Part shown: positions 44,804 through 56,314 of the stretch, one piece after another | Position numbering within the stretch: position 1 is the stretch's first letter | Layout: each line of letters opens with the position of its first letter | Source of the DNA: Symmetrospora coprosmae | Taxonomy: Eukaryota; Basidiomycota; Cystobasidiomycetes; Symmetrosporaceae | DNA length: 64,000 bases | Reading direction: 5' to 3' | Assembly: GCA_008802785.1 (NCBI GenBank) | Contig: VUYT01000011.1 | Span: forward strand, 372,001 to 436,000 | The notes under the pieces: generated by a model | Database searches by the model: none | Told to the model about the DNA's origin: nothing | What the model saw: only the letters and a program-made list of their open reading frames with translations | Program-made: the position numbers and the translations under genes

Positions 44804-46704
44804 ATGGCGAGCTCGATACCACCCGCTGTCAAGGAGCGTCACCCCGATTACCCCGATGACCGCAGCAAAGATCGATTCCTATGTGGATGGCCGGAATGGT
44901 GTGTCCACGATGTAAAAGCTCTTGTTGACGCATACGCCTAACACTTCACGCACTCGTGACTGTTGTAGCGAACTCGACAGGCAGCGAATACCTGGATTAG
45001 CAAGTGCTAAAAGCCGCAAGACACACTATCAGCGACACCTGAACCCAACCGAGAAGAAGAAGAGTGGGTTCCAACAGGTAGAAGCATGCGGAACTTGGTG
45101 CGCCCTCACCTGATCAGTGAGGCCCTCGCTCGTATCCCATTGCAAGCTAATGGCCCGTCCATTCAGCCCTGGTGAGTTTCACAAGGGAGCACTTCCCCAG
45201 CATCGAAACTCCTGTAGGAGGGGACCCTACGACGAAAAAACCGGATACTACCTCTGCGGGTGGCCAGGCTGGTAAGTGTAGGCTAGAGGCCCTGCTAGCA
45301 CTGAAGCTGCCTCGAGGCGTGCGGAGTTCATGACACACATCTCACACGCGACGTATAGTCCCTCAACGGGATTCAAACATCTGAGAAACCGTACCGATCA
45401 TTATGGCGATCAGCACGGCTTCCGAGCTCCTTTTGATGATCCGGAGACCCCTTTGCAGACCTGCGACTGATGAGGAGCGACTCACATGTGAGCAATGCAG
45501 GACACAACTGATAGGAATCTATTCTCCTTCTCAGCGGACTTGAGATACCACGAAGCGCCTTCAGTCGTCACCACAGTCATTGCAAGAGAGGGAGCCACCC
45601 TGTCAAGGACGCAGAAACGGGAGCCCTGCTTTACTTTTGTGGCCACAAGATATGTCCGTGAGTACCGCTGCCAGCGGACGACGTTCGACGGCAGCCTTTT
45701 CGTGCGCGATCAAGCTGAGGACGTCGATACCGGACACGCCTTGTCGCGCATGCAGCTTGGATCAATCAAGGGTCTCAGGCTGGAAGGGCACAGGGCCACA
45801 AGCCCACCACTGGAAGATCTACCATGACGGTAAGGGTCCGGCCGAGGTCTCACCGGACCGCAGCCAGTCCGGCTCTGGATCGCTCAACCGCCGCGGCCCA
45901 TCACCTGTAGAGAGAGGACGATCGTCTCGCCGCTCTCCGAACTCAGAGTCACCTTCGAGATTTGCAGGGTCGTCCAGCCAAGCGCAGTCACACGATCGCG
46001 GGAGACCCCGGGAGAAGGGCAAGGGTCCCGCAGTTCCGACACACTCGCAAAGGCCCCCTACTGGCTACGACGTTTCTTCCTACGGGAGCTCTTCGAAGGG
46101 AGGTTACGGCGTTTTAGCAAATGACATCCGTCCAAGCAGCTTGCATGGTGCCGCTCGACCTCCTCCGGGTGTAGCTCCGCCCCCGCCACGTCCTCCTTCA
46201 ACTCCAAGCCCATCAGAGTACGCTCGGATGGGGTCTCCTGGCTCTGTCAGATCAATTTCCTCAAACTCAGGCTACCGAGTCCCTGTGAGTGTCCCATCAA
46301 GCAGCCTGCACTCTGCCGCCCAGCCTCCTCCGGGAGTACCTCCGCCCCCGTCACGCCCCCCTTCAACTCCGGGTTCATCAGCGTATGATCCTCGGATGGG
46401 ATCTCCCGCCTCCGTCAGATCACTTTCGCGTCCCCCGAGAGTACCGCCGCCACCGCCACGTCCGCCATCTACTCCAAGTCCAGCAGCGTACGCTCAGTTG
46501 GATCGTCGGCGTCACTCGAGATCAAGATCAGCGTCCTCTAACGCAATTCATGAAGGACCTGCAAATGTCTCTTCAAGTAGCCTGCAATTCGCGGCACGGC
46601 GTCCTACGAGAGTCCCTTCGCCACCGTCGCGTCCGCCATCTACTCCAAGTCCAGCAGCGTACGCTCAGTTGGATTTTTGGCCGCCTGCCGGCCCTAGTGG
46701 CTAG
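44804..46704 (+). CDS. Zinc-finger/Pro-rich paralogue, copy A (probably partly decayed)
   Basis: Paralogue of the gene at 47737. Supported exons include 44804-44898, 44969-45077, 45147-45271 and one from 45359, with the tail in the frame ending at 46704. Fingers seen: RFLCGWPEC then KTHYQRH (C2H2); a C2HC half QHRNSC preceded by ACGTWC; YYLCGWPGC then RTDHYGDQH (C2H2); AFSRHHSHC (C2HC half); and LLYFCGHKIC then AHHWKIYH (C2H2). Introns cut the second-Cys codon (TG/C or TG/T) in the first and third fingers, as in copy B. Two places do not splice cleanly: a stop follows ACGTWCALT, and another follows PLQTCD, so the finger array may be decaying or use unusual sites. The tail is intact and holds three or four repeats of a Pro-rich unit (PPPGVAPPPPRPPSTPSP). 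Confidence 0.5.
46459..46674 (+). repeat. Exact 45-bp repeat pair in the Pro-rich tail of copy A
   Basis: Identical 45 bp blocks at 46459-46503 and 46630-46674 encode RPPSTPSPAAYAQLD twice. Perfect identity at third codon positions points to recent duplication or gene conversion within the tail. Confidence 0.9.
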
Positions 46705-47203
46705 CCAGCTCGTCCATCACGGTCGGGGGCGTACACCATCAGTCGCCGTCGCCCATTGGGCTCCCTCCATTCCAACGAAGACGTTCTCCGCCTTCTAGCA
46801 GCAGTGACTACAGCGGTCGAGGGCGACCCTGAGAGAAACGGGTCCGTCGCTCTCTTCGTCTTCAACCGATCGCAGAGTACGGCATCAGAAGGAGGCGGAC
46901 AAGATTTTGCGACGGCTTGACTAGGAGCTTGTACATGCCAGCCTGTAGTCTAAAGAGTTCTCTACGCCCAGCCTCGGAGCAACTCATTCCACTGAGAGAC
47001 TAATAACACCTCTCCAACAGTCAGGGCACCTTCATTTACGAGTAGGCTGCCTGCCCCTGTACATTACCGACGCACGTAGCAGCGCCAAGATCGTCAAGCT
47101 TGCTGTTCAGATCATCAATAACGCCATTGTTCCTGCCTGCAGACCATCAGCCATTTACTCCGATCCTGCCATGCCGGACAGAATCGGCAGCCAGCTCATC
47201 GGT
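46705..47203. other. Spacer between zinc-finger copies
   Basis: The 3' flank of copy A up to the duplication boundary. A frame resembling the Ser/Arg-rich end of copy B's tail continues for a short way past the stop of copy A in another frame (to about 46,920), suggesting the original tail was longer. No separate gene was seen. Confidence 0.45.
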
Positions 47204-47251
47204 ATCGTAGAGCCAGACTCTGGGGTCCACCTCATTCCCAGGACAGCCTGA
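47204..47251 (+). pseudogene. ESS1 3'-end fragment
   Basis: Fifteen codons plus stop reading IVEPDSGVHLIPRTA match the end of ESS1 (IVETDSGVHLILRTA), including the catalytic His position. Nothing of ESS1 is recognisable upstream, so it is a passenger fragment that marks one end of the duplicated segment. Confidence 0.9.
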
Positions 47252-47560
47252 TGCTCGACAGGAGATGGGCGTGTATTGCAGGCTAGCACCGCGTGCAGAT
47301 GGGAATGGACCGCTAAAGCACGGAGTCTCTGGAGGACGCGCGCATACTGCTGCTCGTTGCATCTCGCTCTGATCACTGACTGCGCTGACTACTGACGCGG
47401 CAGGTCCTGTATGCCTCAAGGAGCTGACCGAGACTGGTGCCTGAGCTTCGTTTCCCAAGACCGCTTGCCCGTGTGAATCAGACAGGTCGGCAACAGTCCC
47501 CTTGTGGCCACCCAACGATTCGACCGTCGAGGCTGCGCAAGCTGCATTACAGGGTAGGTC
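47204..47560 (+). repeat. Duplicated block, second copy
   Basis: Counterpart of 44277-44640. Similarity fades after the shared segment gaggctgcgcaagct. The block precedes copy B at about the same distance as the first block precedes copy A, so promoter and gene were copied together. Confidence 0.85.
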
Positions 47561-47736
47561 CACCCGGCTTGGTCTGCCTGACCACATGGACCAGTCAGGC
47601 GGGCTCGCTCCTTTCCTCCTCTCGTATTCCGGGTGGCCTCTGATCATCGCCATTAGCGTGCAAGCAAGCTGTCTGTCGGATTGCACCCATAAAGCATAGC
47701 TCGCAACCCTACCGCCTGACACTTCAGACGACTGCC

Positions 47737-49426
47737 ATGAGTGCACATCCCGAGTATCAGCAGGAGCCCTGCGAAGTCTGGTGCCTTTTCACCGGAACTA
47801 TGTGTACATGTCGCCCTGAGCTGACCAGCATTCTGATGCACTAGCAACGCCCTCGTCAGTAGGAACAACCTCAAGAGCCATCGAGGGGCCTGCGGGGGCG
47901 GTCCGTTCATTGATGGCTTATATCATTGTGGCTGGAGTGGCTGGTGAGCATTTTCCACTGCTTGACGAAGAGCCTCTAGGCTCACCGATGCGATCAATGT
48001 ACCGGACTCGTCTGCTTTCTTGTCCCCGCGGGGCCGCGTTAGCGAGGCGTCATCGCAAGGATTCAGAACTCTGCAACTCCGTACTGTCCACTACGAGGAC
48101 CAGCACTACTATCTGGGCCCTTTCGAAAAGATACCGGATCTTCGACTGTGCGACAACTGGTAAGTTGCCAGGCCCCGTAGCTCGGGTCGCGACAGATCTG
48201 GACCAATATTGCAGTACGCCCATCCGAATTCACCAGCGAGATGTATATCCCCGTCCCAAAGTACGATAGCCATCACAGGAAGTGTCTGGAAGGACCCATT
48301 CCTGTTCCGGACCGTACGGGTCGGTTGCGTTACCTCTGCGGGCACGAAGGCTGCTCGTAAGTATCGCTCTGCGAGGCACGTCAGAGCAGCGGTCTAGAAG
48401 GAAGCTGATATTGCCAGTGATCACATTGTTTCGCGTCTTGCAAGTCAAAACGATCCGACTTTGGTTGTCTCGGGTTTTCTGACCAGGAAAGGGCGTGTCG
48501 ATCACTGGAACAAGTACCACAAGAAGCAGCGGCCGGGCTACGGTCAGCGAGGCCCTTCAGTCCAACGCAGCGTTGAGGAGCGAGGCTCGGGGTCGCCTCC
48601 CTCAAAGTCAGGCGCACCTTCAGAACCTGGGGCCTCATCCGGTCAAGGCGCACCTTTGCGGGTTCGCGGGAGATCCCTTTCGAGGCCGGCGGATACCGGT
48701 AGCCCCGGTCGCGTATCTGCGTCTCATTACACTGGACGAAACTCGAGGCTACCATCGAACACAGGCACAGTCCTGAGCGCCATAGACCCGTCTAGTCAGG
48801 CGACGAGATCCAGCGGAAGGCCTCCCAAAAGGCTAGAATCGAAGGGCAAAGGTCCCGCAACCTCGAGAAGCTCGCAGAGCTCCTCTTCAACATCACCTCC
48901 GCCTCCACACTCCGCCGGCTCTGGTGGCCCTGTTTCTAGCGCAAGCGCGAAACCTCGCGGTCCGCCCCTTCAGCGTACAGGACCTCCCTCCGCAAGCGGA
49001 AGCCGAACAGTTCCGCAACCGACTTTTACGCACGCCACTGCTCAGAGCCACTCTGCTTCGGCTGACTCATCACGCTCACTTACGGAGCGGTCCCCACTAG
49101 CGACTGCGCCACGTCATCCATCGCCCAGAGGATCTCCAATACGCACTCGTGAGACATCACCGAGATCGAAGAGTACGGATGGTCCAACCGTCGGCTCGAT
49201 CGGCTCGAGCTCAACGCATCAGATCACACCGTCCACCCGAACTCCGCCGCATGTGCCGTCGTCCCTAACACTGCCGCCTTTCAAACGGGGATGGTCTACG
49301 TCGTCTAGCAGCGAAGGTAGCAGGAGCAGAAGCCGGGACAAGACGGGCATGTCAAACAGGTCCGCCTCATCGTCGTCCCAGACAGCCCAGCGAAAGGCAG
49401 CGAAGATCCTGTCGCAGCTCGACTAG
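47737..49426 (+). CDS. Alternating C2HC/C2H2 zinc-finger protein with Pro/Ser-rich tail, copy B
   Basis: No known family recognised. Five exons keep frame with GT-AG introns: 47737-47801, 47860-47943, 48043-48159, 48237-48356 and 48445-49426; 455 residues. Four fingers alternate in type. Finger 1 is C12-x3-C16-x12-H29-x3-C33. Finger 2 is C45-x4-C50-x15-H66-x4-H71 (YHCGWSGC ... HYEDQH). Finger 3 is C86-x2-C89-x11-H101-x3-C105. Finger 4 is C123-x4-C128-x20-H149-x4-H154 (YLCGHEGC ... HWNKYH). All four introns are phase 2 and fall inside a finger: in fingers 2 and 3 they split the second-Cys codon, in finger 4 the next codon, in finger 1 a few codons later. From about residue 160 the protein is Ser/Pro/Arg-rich and disordered, with a KGKGPA motif shared with copy A. 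Nucleic-acid or protein binding is inferred. Confidence 0.75.
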
Positions 49427-49670
49427 CTGCCGTCCTATTCTTATGTTTCGGTTGCCCTCTCTCCGCCACGCCCCGGCACAACGCAGTCCACTAGAGCTGC
49501 GCGATAATCTACGTCTGCGTTGCGTTTTTCTCGTTGAATTGATAGGTGGCGGCTTCACACAAAAGACGATGGAGAAAGTTCGGATACTAGTGCGTGTTGC
49601 ACACATTGGCGCTTCTTGAGCAATGCTTGCGCTTGTCTAGCTAAAAATACTAAGGGGTATATGGTTGAGA

Positions 49671-52600
49671 TCACCAACGTCGCGGTACGAGCGAGCCCTC
49701 GCAAATGCCTCGTTGGCGGTGTCGAGTTAGGGCATCGCCTCGTGCGAATCCCTTGCCGCTGTGAAGAGTAAGGTGTAAGATCAGCGACTGCAGGAGATCA
49801 GTGTGGCTTCCACACCGAAGACGTACCAGGCACATTCGAACGGTTTTGAGCCAGAGTGAATGCGAACGTGACGGGTCAGGTCGTGCGATCGGACAAAGGA
49901 GGCACCGCTGGACGACAACAAGGGGATCAGTACAAGCATGACAAGTCATAGGCACAACACCACTCACCAGTCGTCGTACGGGCAGGCAAACGGCTTGTCC
50001 TCGAGATGCGTCTGGATGTGACTCTCCACAGCCGACTTCCTCGGGAACTCCTTGAGGCAGCCAGGTATCGCGCAGATGTAGACCCTCTGCGGCCTCCCCT
50101 TCTTGGTCTGCCGGTCGCCCGTGCTGATGCTGTAGAAGCTGGCCAGCGTGTCTTTGGATAGACCAGCCTGCTGCAGCTGGAGCGCGGCCAGGCTTGCAGC
50201 CTCCGGGTCGGGGGACGGCGAGAGTGCAGACTGGGAATGGCTGCTGACGCTCCCGCTCGCCATGCCGGAGCCGTACGTCATGGGCAAATGCGGGACAGGC
50301 GGTGCGTTTGCCGCCACAACAAAAACGGACTGGCGAGCAGCTTGCAGATTCGGCAGCGAGGTTTTGGGTTTTGGGCCAGGACGGAGACGGCCAGGACTGG
50401 CGCCGCTCAGGCTGGGATTTGGCGACTGCGCGAGCGTGTTCAGCCCGACGCTTATCGACCGCTTCTTGGCTGGTGGCTGATGTCCGAGGTAGACACCCTG
50501 CTGATACTGCCCATTGCCGTTCTCATCGCCCCCATAGTCCTCCTCGTCCTCCTCGTCTTCGTACTCGGACGCATACGCGTTGCGGCCGCGCTTGAGCGAT
50601 GCTTTGCGCGGTGTCGGCGAGTGCAGGAGCTCTGCAAAGTTTGGGCTCGTACTTTGCTGTTGTTGCTGATAGAGGGCGCCGAGATCTGGTGCACTGCGCA
50701 TGCCCTGCAACCGACGAGGCGAGGAAATCGGCCGACCAGACTGGGAGAGCTCCCCATACTGCGGGTTATGCGAAGGGTGAGACTGCTGCTGCGGACTTCC
50801 GTAGAAGGAGGCCGTCTGCTGCGAATGTGGACTGAGCAACGCATGATTGCCGACTGAGCTTTGGGAGATCTGCCGCAAAGCAGGGTCGATGTTGCTGCCG
50901 TCCGTTCTCTGCGAGATGCCTGCGCTCTCGGTCTCGTTAGAAGGCGGTGCCCACCACGTCGACTGCGCGTGCTGATGCGATGGTGACGGCGCATTTGAAG
51001 CGCCTCCTTGGAAGCTTGGGCTGTGGGGTGGACTGACGAAACTGTGTCCTGGAGGCGCATAGAGCCGTGGCGGTTGAGCCGAAAGGAGCGCATTTATATT
51101 CATCTGCTCTTGATACGCCAAGTCCTGCTGGAGCTGCATCGGGTGCTGCCCGAACCGTGCTGAATACAGGGCATTGCGTTCGAGTAACGTCGCCAATGCC
51201 TGGTCAACGGAGCTTGGCTCGCCCGGCTCAAAGAAGGACGGTGAATTGGGACCAGCAAAGAGCGAGGCCATCTCATCGGTCACGGACGAAAAGACGCTCG
51301 AGTATGTCGAAGTCGTCGATAATGGGCCCGGGCTGAGGTACTCGCCGCGCCCGCCGTTCCGAGCACCACCGGCGCCACTTGATGAGGAGACGGACCCGGC
51401 GGACGAGCACGACTCAAGGCCCGGTGTGCGCGGGAGCCCGAGGGCAGCAGCAAAGTCGTGATGGTTGCCGTTGGTCACTTGTGCGCTGTAGTTCTCGTAG
51501 TCTTCGAGACTGAACTCGAATGCGGGCGGAGGAGCAAGCCCGGTGGTCGAGTACCCGCCGTGCCCCGTCGCTGCTGAGGCTGCTGCCGCTTTCGCAGGCG
51601 AGGCCAGGCGATGGGGCGACCGGGACGACATCGTGGACGTGGCCGTGATAGGCAGGGTCAGGGGCATGTCTCGCTTGGACGGGCTCATCCTGATTGGGAC
51701 CAGCTTCGACGAGTCGCCGCTGCCTCCTGCCGCCGTGTTGATGGAGAGCTTGTTGCGGTTTCGGGCAGCCGCGGCTTTGGCAGCGGGCGAGTTGGGCGGC
51801 ACGTACTGGATGAAGGGCTTGTTGAGGTTGGACTGCTTCATCACCGGAGCCTTGGCTGATATCGGTGCCGCTGCCGTTGCTGGAAGCTCTTCCTCTTCCT
51901 CCTCCTCCTCGTCGTCCTCCTCGTCAGAGTTGTTGACACCCGGCGGGCACGTGCTCGCCAGTTGCGCCTCCTCATCTCGGCTAGGGACGGGCACGGGTGG
52001 GAAGCTGAGATGCGATACAGGTGCATCCACATCATGCACATGCTTCAGTCCCCTTCCGAGCGTGACGGTGGGCAGGTGCTCCGGGTACGGCAGGAAGGCC
52101 GCCCCTCCGTTGCCCGGCAGAGGCGCATTGGCAGGGTCCGCACCTGGAGAGGCGCTGCGGGCCAGCGGGCGGCCATAGATGCGCATGCAGCCATAGTCGA
52201 GCTCGCTGAACGCTGCTCCCGGTATGCCTAGGCCAATGTTGCTGCTGGTCGGCTGCTGCAGCTTGCTCGAGCTCGCCTTGCGCGAGGCGGCTTTGCGCTT
52301 GGTTGTGGCAGCGGCAGCAGTGGCAGCGGCAGCAGTGGCAGGTCGTGCTGCAGCAGAGGGTGCCTCATTGGCAGGCTGCACTGCGGGAGCCGGTGCTGGC
52401 ATGGGCGGTAGCGAGATCGCTGCGGGAGCTGACTGCATGCGCGACATGGCCGTGGATGTGATGGAGGGAGCCAAAGGTGCCGAGTTGTAGCACCACTGCT
52501 GCTGTGACTGTGGTTGCTGTGGATCCTGCAAAGAGACTGCCTGCGTGTGCTGCTGCTGCTGCTGCACTTGTTGCTGATATGATGGCTGCGAGTAACTCTG

Positions 52601-53293
52601 CTGCATCTGACTTGACTGCTGCTGGTACGGCTGATGCTGCAGCTGCCGCTGCGTCTGTTGCTGAGGCTCGTGCCGCCGCTGTTGGTACGGCTGTAGAGGT
52701 TGCAACGGCTGGAAGACTGAGTGCTGCCGCTGTTGGTAAGCCTGCAATACCTGCTGATCCTGTTGCGGCGGGTGTTGAAGCGGCTTCAAGGGCGACGACT
52801 TGGCAGGACTCGTATTCAGCGTCCCTTCGCCCGATGCACCGACCTGATTCATCTGCACGCTGTAGCCCGTCGCAACAGCTCCCCCTTTCCGCATCATGCC
52901 CATGGGGCTGGTCAGATAGCCTCCTCCCATGCCCACGCCGTCCAGGTGCGACTTGAGCTTCTTGATGGTACTCGGCTGCGGCGAGCCGAGGTTCGCATTT
53001 CCCACCGCGAGCTCCTCTCCGTCCTCGTCGACCGCAAACGCTGGCTGGTGCGCTTCGCTTCCACCCCCGATCCCTCCTGCTAGGCTTGCCTGCAGCCCAA
53101 AGCTGTACATGGGGCTGCTGCCCCGCCCAACCGTCTGCAACAGCGCGCTGCTGTCGAGGTCGTACGCTTCGCCTGTCAGGCTGAAGGCAGTGTTGATGTC
53201 AAACTCGTAGTTCTGGTGCTGGTCGTGCCTGTGCTCGTGACTCGCCAGGGGCGCATCGTAGCCGGCGTCCTCAAAGTCGTTGTCTGAATACAT
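49671..53293 (-). CDS. Ace2/Swi5-like C2H2 zinc-finger transcription factor
   Basis: Exons are 49968-53293, 49827-49907 and 49671-49758, all in frame; about 1,164 residues. The long N-terminal part is Gln/Ser/Pro/Ala-rich and disordered, with acidic patches (DEEDDEEEEEEEL) and many SP/TP sites that could be kinase targets. The C-terminus carries three fingers. Finger 1 is YICAIPGCLKEFPRKSAVES followed by HIQTH. Finger 2 is FACPYDDCGASFVRSHDL followed by TRHVRIH. Finger 3 is FECACGKGFARGDALTRH with RQRGIC, a C-x-C ... H-x5-C form. The sequence HIQTHLEDKPFAC, the FVRSHDLTRH finger and the variant third finger ending in IC are the Ace2/Swi5 signature. In yeast these factors drive daughter-cell and cell-separation genes. 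The protein ends 10 residues after the last finger. Confidence 0.9.
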
Positions 53294-54213
53294 GTTGTTG
53301 TTGGCTGTGGCCGGACATTGAAGGCAAGCGGCAAGCTAATCAGTCAGAGCGAGAGGAGGCGCCAGAGCACAGCACGTTAAGCAATGCTCACCTGAAGATC
53401 TATGTATGGCCCAGCCTCTGTCCTGACGCTCGGGTTGCCGTAGGAGCAGGATGGATACCAAGCTCTCCCGTCGCAAGGAGCGCTTTCTCCGATTGCGTTC
53501 CCGGCACAACCGCTATCTGTATGTTGTGTTATTTGCTTGACTGCCACGAGAGCTACGGCAGCGACGCAATGCAGCTCCGGTGCTGCCTGTCGGATTGTTG
53601 CGGCTGGGGTTGTTTGTGTTGTGTTGCAGGCCGGACTGGACCAGATCGGCACGCAGGTCGGTCCCGGCTCGGACGCAGCCGATGTTTTGAGCGGCAGCGA
53701 AGGCACTACCGTACGCCAACTGTGCTGCTCTCGCTATGCTCCTACTTATCCTGCTGGACTCTTCTGTCCTGCTTCGTGGATGCTGAGGTTGCTGCGAATC
53801 TTGGTGGTCAGCAGCAGCACCAGCGGCAGCGTCAACCGTCGAGACCGTCAGTGGCAGAATGCGCAAGTGCACGCGGTGATAATAAACATGGTCAGAGAGG
53901 GGAAGTCTGGCCTGCTTGGTCTTCGCCCGGGTCAATGAGGGATTGTTTGGCCTCGATGTGCATGCCTCGACTTGCATGCCTCTCTGGCATGCCACAGGTC
54001 TTCGCGGGGGCAGAAAGGCGTTCGGCCAGGGAGCGCGGCTTTTCAGATGACGTCTGGATGCAATGCTTTCATCGCAGTCCATCTTTTTTGCTGTCCATGC
54101 ATGAAGGTTGCTGTTGCCTGTGGATGCGCAGCTGTCCGCAGTGGCGCGTAGAGTGCCCGCCTCACCGAGCTGCTGCTGGACGCCTGCCAATACCACGCCG
54201 CAGCAGCACCAAG
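53294..54213. other. Divergent intergenic region, zinc-finger factor / CIA30
   Basis: About 900 bp. A plus-strand frame is open through much of it, but its translation is rich in Cys, Trp and Arg with no motif and no splice support, so I treat it as leader or promoter DNA. Confidence 0.5.
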
Positions 54214-55207
54214 ATGGCAGAGAAGCTTCCACTGCCTCAGGCATCGTCAATTGGTGCCTCAGTCGACCGCAGGGTGCTATACGGCGGATGGGAGCAGCCA
54301 TGGACCACAGCAGTCCATGGGTTCCGCTCTGTCGACGACCGGATTCGGGGGGGCGCCAGTAGCTCGTGAGGGCGGAGACGCAGGCCCGCGCGGCTCTTGA
54401 CACTGACCTTCGCATTACTGTATGCCCGCTGTCCGCACGTAGGAACCTTGTCGCAGTCGTGCGGATGCAACTGCCGCCCTTTGTCAACTTTTGCGGTCAG
54501 GTTGGCCCAGGACTGACGAGATAACAGCACGAAGATGGACCCAACAGCTGACATCCGCGGTCCACAACAGGCGAGCTCGACACAAAGACTCTCGGAGGCG
54601 CAGGGTTCGCCTCGCAGGCGTGCACCCTGCGCGACCCGCTCGACTTGGAAGCCTACGACGGACTCGAGCTCGTCATCCTCCCTTCAACGCCGTCTGACCC
54701 TGACGCGCCTACGCGCTTCAACCTGAACCTCAAGACGGATCTCGGAGAGAGACGTCCAAACGGACGTCTCGAGTCCACCGTCTCGTACGAGTACGAGTTC
54801 GCCTGCACGCCGCCAGATGGCACGCCTAGAAGACCCTATGATACCGTCACACTGCGAGCGAGATGGGCCGATTTCACGCCTACGTACAGGGGACGGCCGA
54901 AGCCTGACGCAGAGCCTTTCCATCCTGAGCGGATACGCGAGATCTCCCTCATGTGTCGCTCCAACGTAAGGCACCATCGGACGCCGAGACTGTCACATAC
55001 CAGCTAAGCATGCGCGCCTCTTACACACAGTTCGATAAGCAGAGCGGCAAGTACAGCTTGTACCTCATGGAGGTGGCTACCTTCACGGCCAAGAACCACC
55101 AGCGAAACACATTCTCGCGTCTGCAGGCCTGGTGGACGGCCCTGTCAAACTGGTTCTGGGCTCTCCTGCAGTCCCGCACTTCAGGACGCGGGCACGTCCG
55201 CTTGTGA
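54214..55207 (+). CDS. CIA30: CIA30-family complex I assembly protein
   Basis: Homologue of complex I intermediate-associated protein 30 (NDUFAF1), an assembly factor for the mitochondrial NADH dehydrogenase; some fungal members of the fold act elsewhere. The first exon starts MAEKLPLPQASSIGASVD and has FRSVDDRIRGGASSS, matching the DD-x-x-GG-SSS block. After one or two introns whose ends are unclear come ELDTKTLGGAGFASQ, LEAYDGLELVIL, FNLNLKTDL, WADFTPTYRGRPKPDAEPF and IREISLMCRSN. A GTAAGG donor then leads to FDKQSGKYSLYLMEVATF. The C-terminal 35 residues (RLQAWWTALSNWFWALLQ) could be a membrane-associating helix. No clear presequence is visible, so an extra 5' exon is possible. Confidence 0.8.
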
Positions 55208-55375
55208 CACTTCCGCAATATAGAAGTGGCGATACAGGGTCACATATCACTCGTCGTCTCACCCGACCTCGGTCACGCCTTCTGAACGGAGATGACGGAA
55301 GGAAAGACGGCCGGATTCCAGCACAAGCTCTGTACTAGTCGATATAACAACAACATTGTGAACTTCGCTCTGCAA

Positions 55376-56268
55376 CTACTGAGTCGTAGATTTATTGGAT
55401 GGTGGCCCGGGTGCTGTCGTCGCTGACGGAGACTGAATCTGCTGGCCACCACCACTGTCGAGTGCCTGCCTGCCCTGCATCTCCTGCAGCTGCGCATACT
55501 GCTGTTTCACCCGGACCAGTTCCTCCTGTTGCTGCTGGAACTTTCTGCTCATCTCGTCCTGGCGCTGCTGCATCACTTCCTGGTGCTGCTGCATCAGCCA
55601 TTGCGCCTTCAGTAGCTGCTGCTTTTCCTGTGTGCGCGGAACGGCGGGAAGAGGGAGCAAGCCTTCAGTCATCGGTCCGAACAGAGGCAGCGCCAGGGAT
55701 CACCACTCACCCCGACATAATCGACAAAGCGCCGCTGGACATAGGCAATCTCGTCCGGCGGAACTCCCATTTGCTGCAGACCCTGCAGCGTTTGCGTGAG
55801 CGCCTCGGGCGTCCCCTGCTCAGCCGCAGCCTTGGCGTATCCGTCGAATACGCGCTGCCGATGGTAAAGCCGGTTGAGAGCGTCCAACTCGCCCACACTC
55901 AGCATGCCTACCTGTTGCTGCTGCGGCTGAGGCTGGGAGAGAGGCAGCAGCTGCTGCTGCTGGGTGGCCGCTGACGTTGCTCGACTATGTGGACTGCCGA
56001 TCTGCGTCGGCATCGGGATGGACGCGGTGCGCGAGTGCGCGAGCGGCTGATACTGGTAGTGCAGCTGCGTCAGCGTCTCAGGCTGCGGCTGCGGCTGCGG
56101 CTGTGGGAAGCCAGCTTGATGCGATCCAGCCGAGGAAGGCTGCGTTTGACTGTTCGATAGCCCCGATGATGTGCGTCGTTGAGGCGGCTGGATCTGATCT
56201 CGCGCCGGCCGTTGGTACTGAATGGATGAGCCTGGCTGTTGCCCTTGGCTGGCGGCAAGCTGATGTTG

Positions 56269-56314
<46 letters not shown>

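Noticed and set aside
52490-52800. Dense CTG/TGC repeats that could look like a repeat array
   Set aside because: They encode Gln-rich sequence of the Ace2/Swi5-like protein on the minus strand and have no regular spacers.
53521-54213. Plus-strand open frame upstream of the CIA30 start
   Set aside because: Open in the same frame as CIA30 exon 1, but Cys/Trp/Arg-rich with no motif. The start at 54214 fits the family better.
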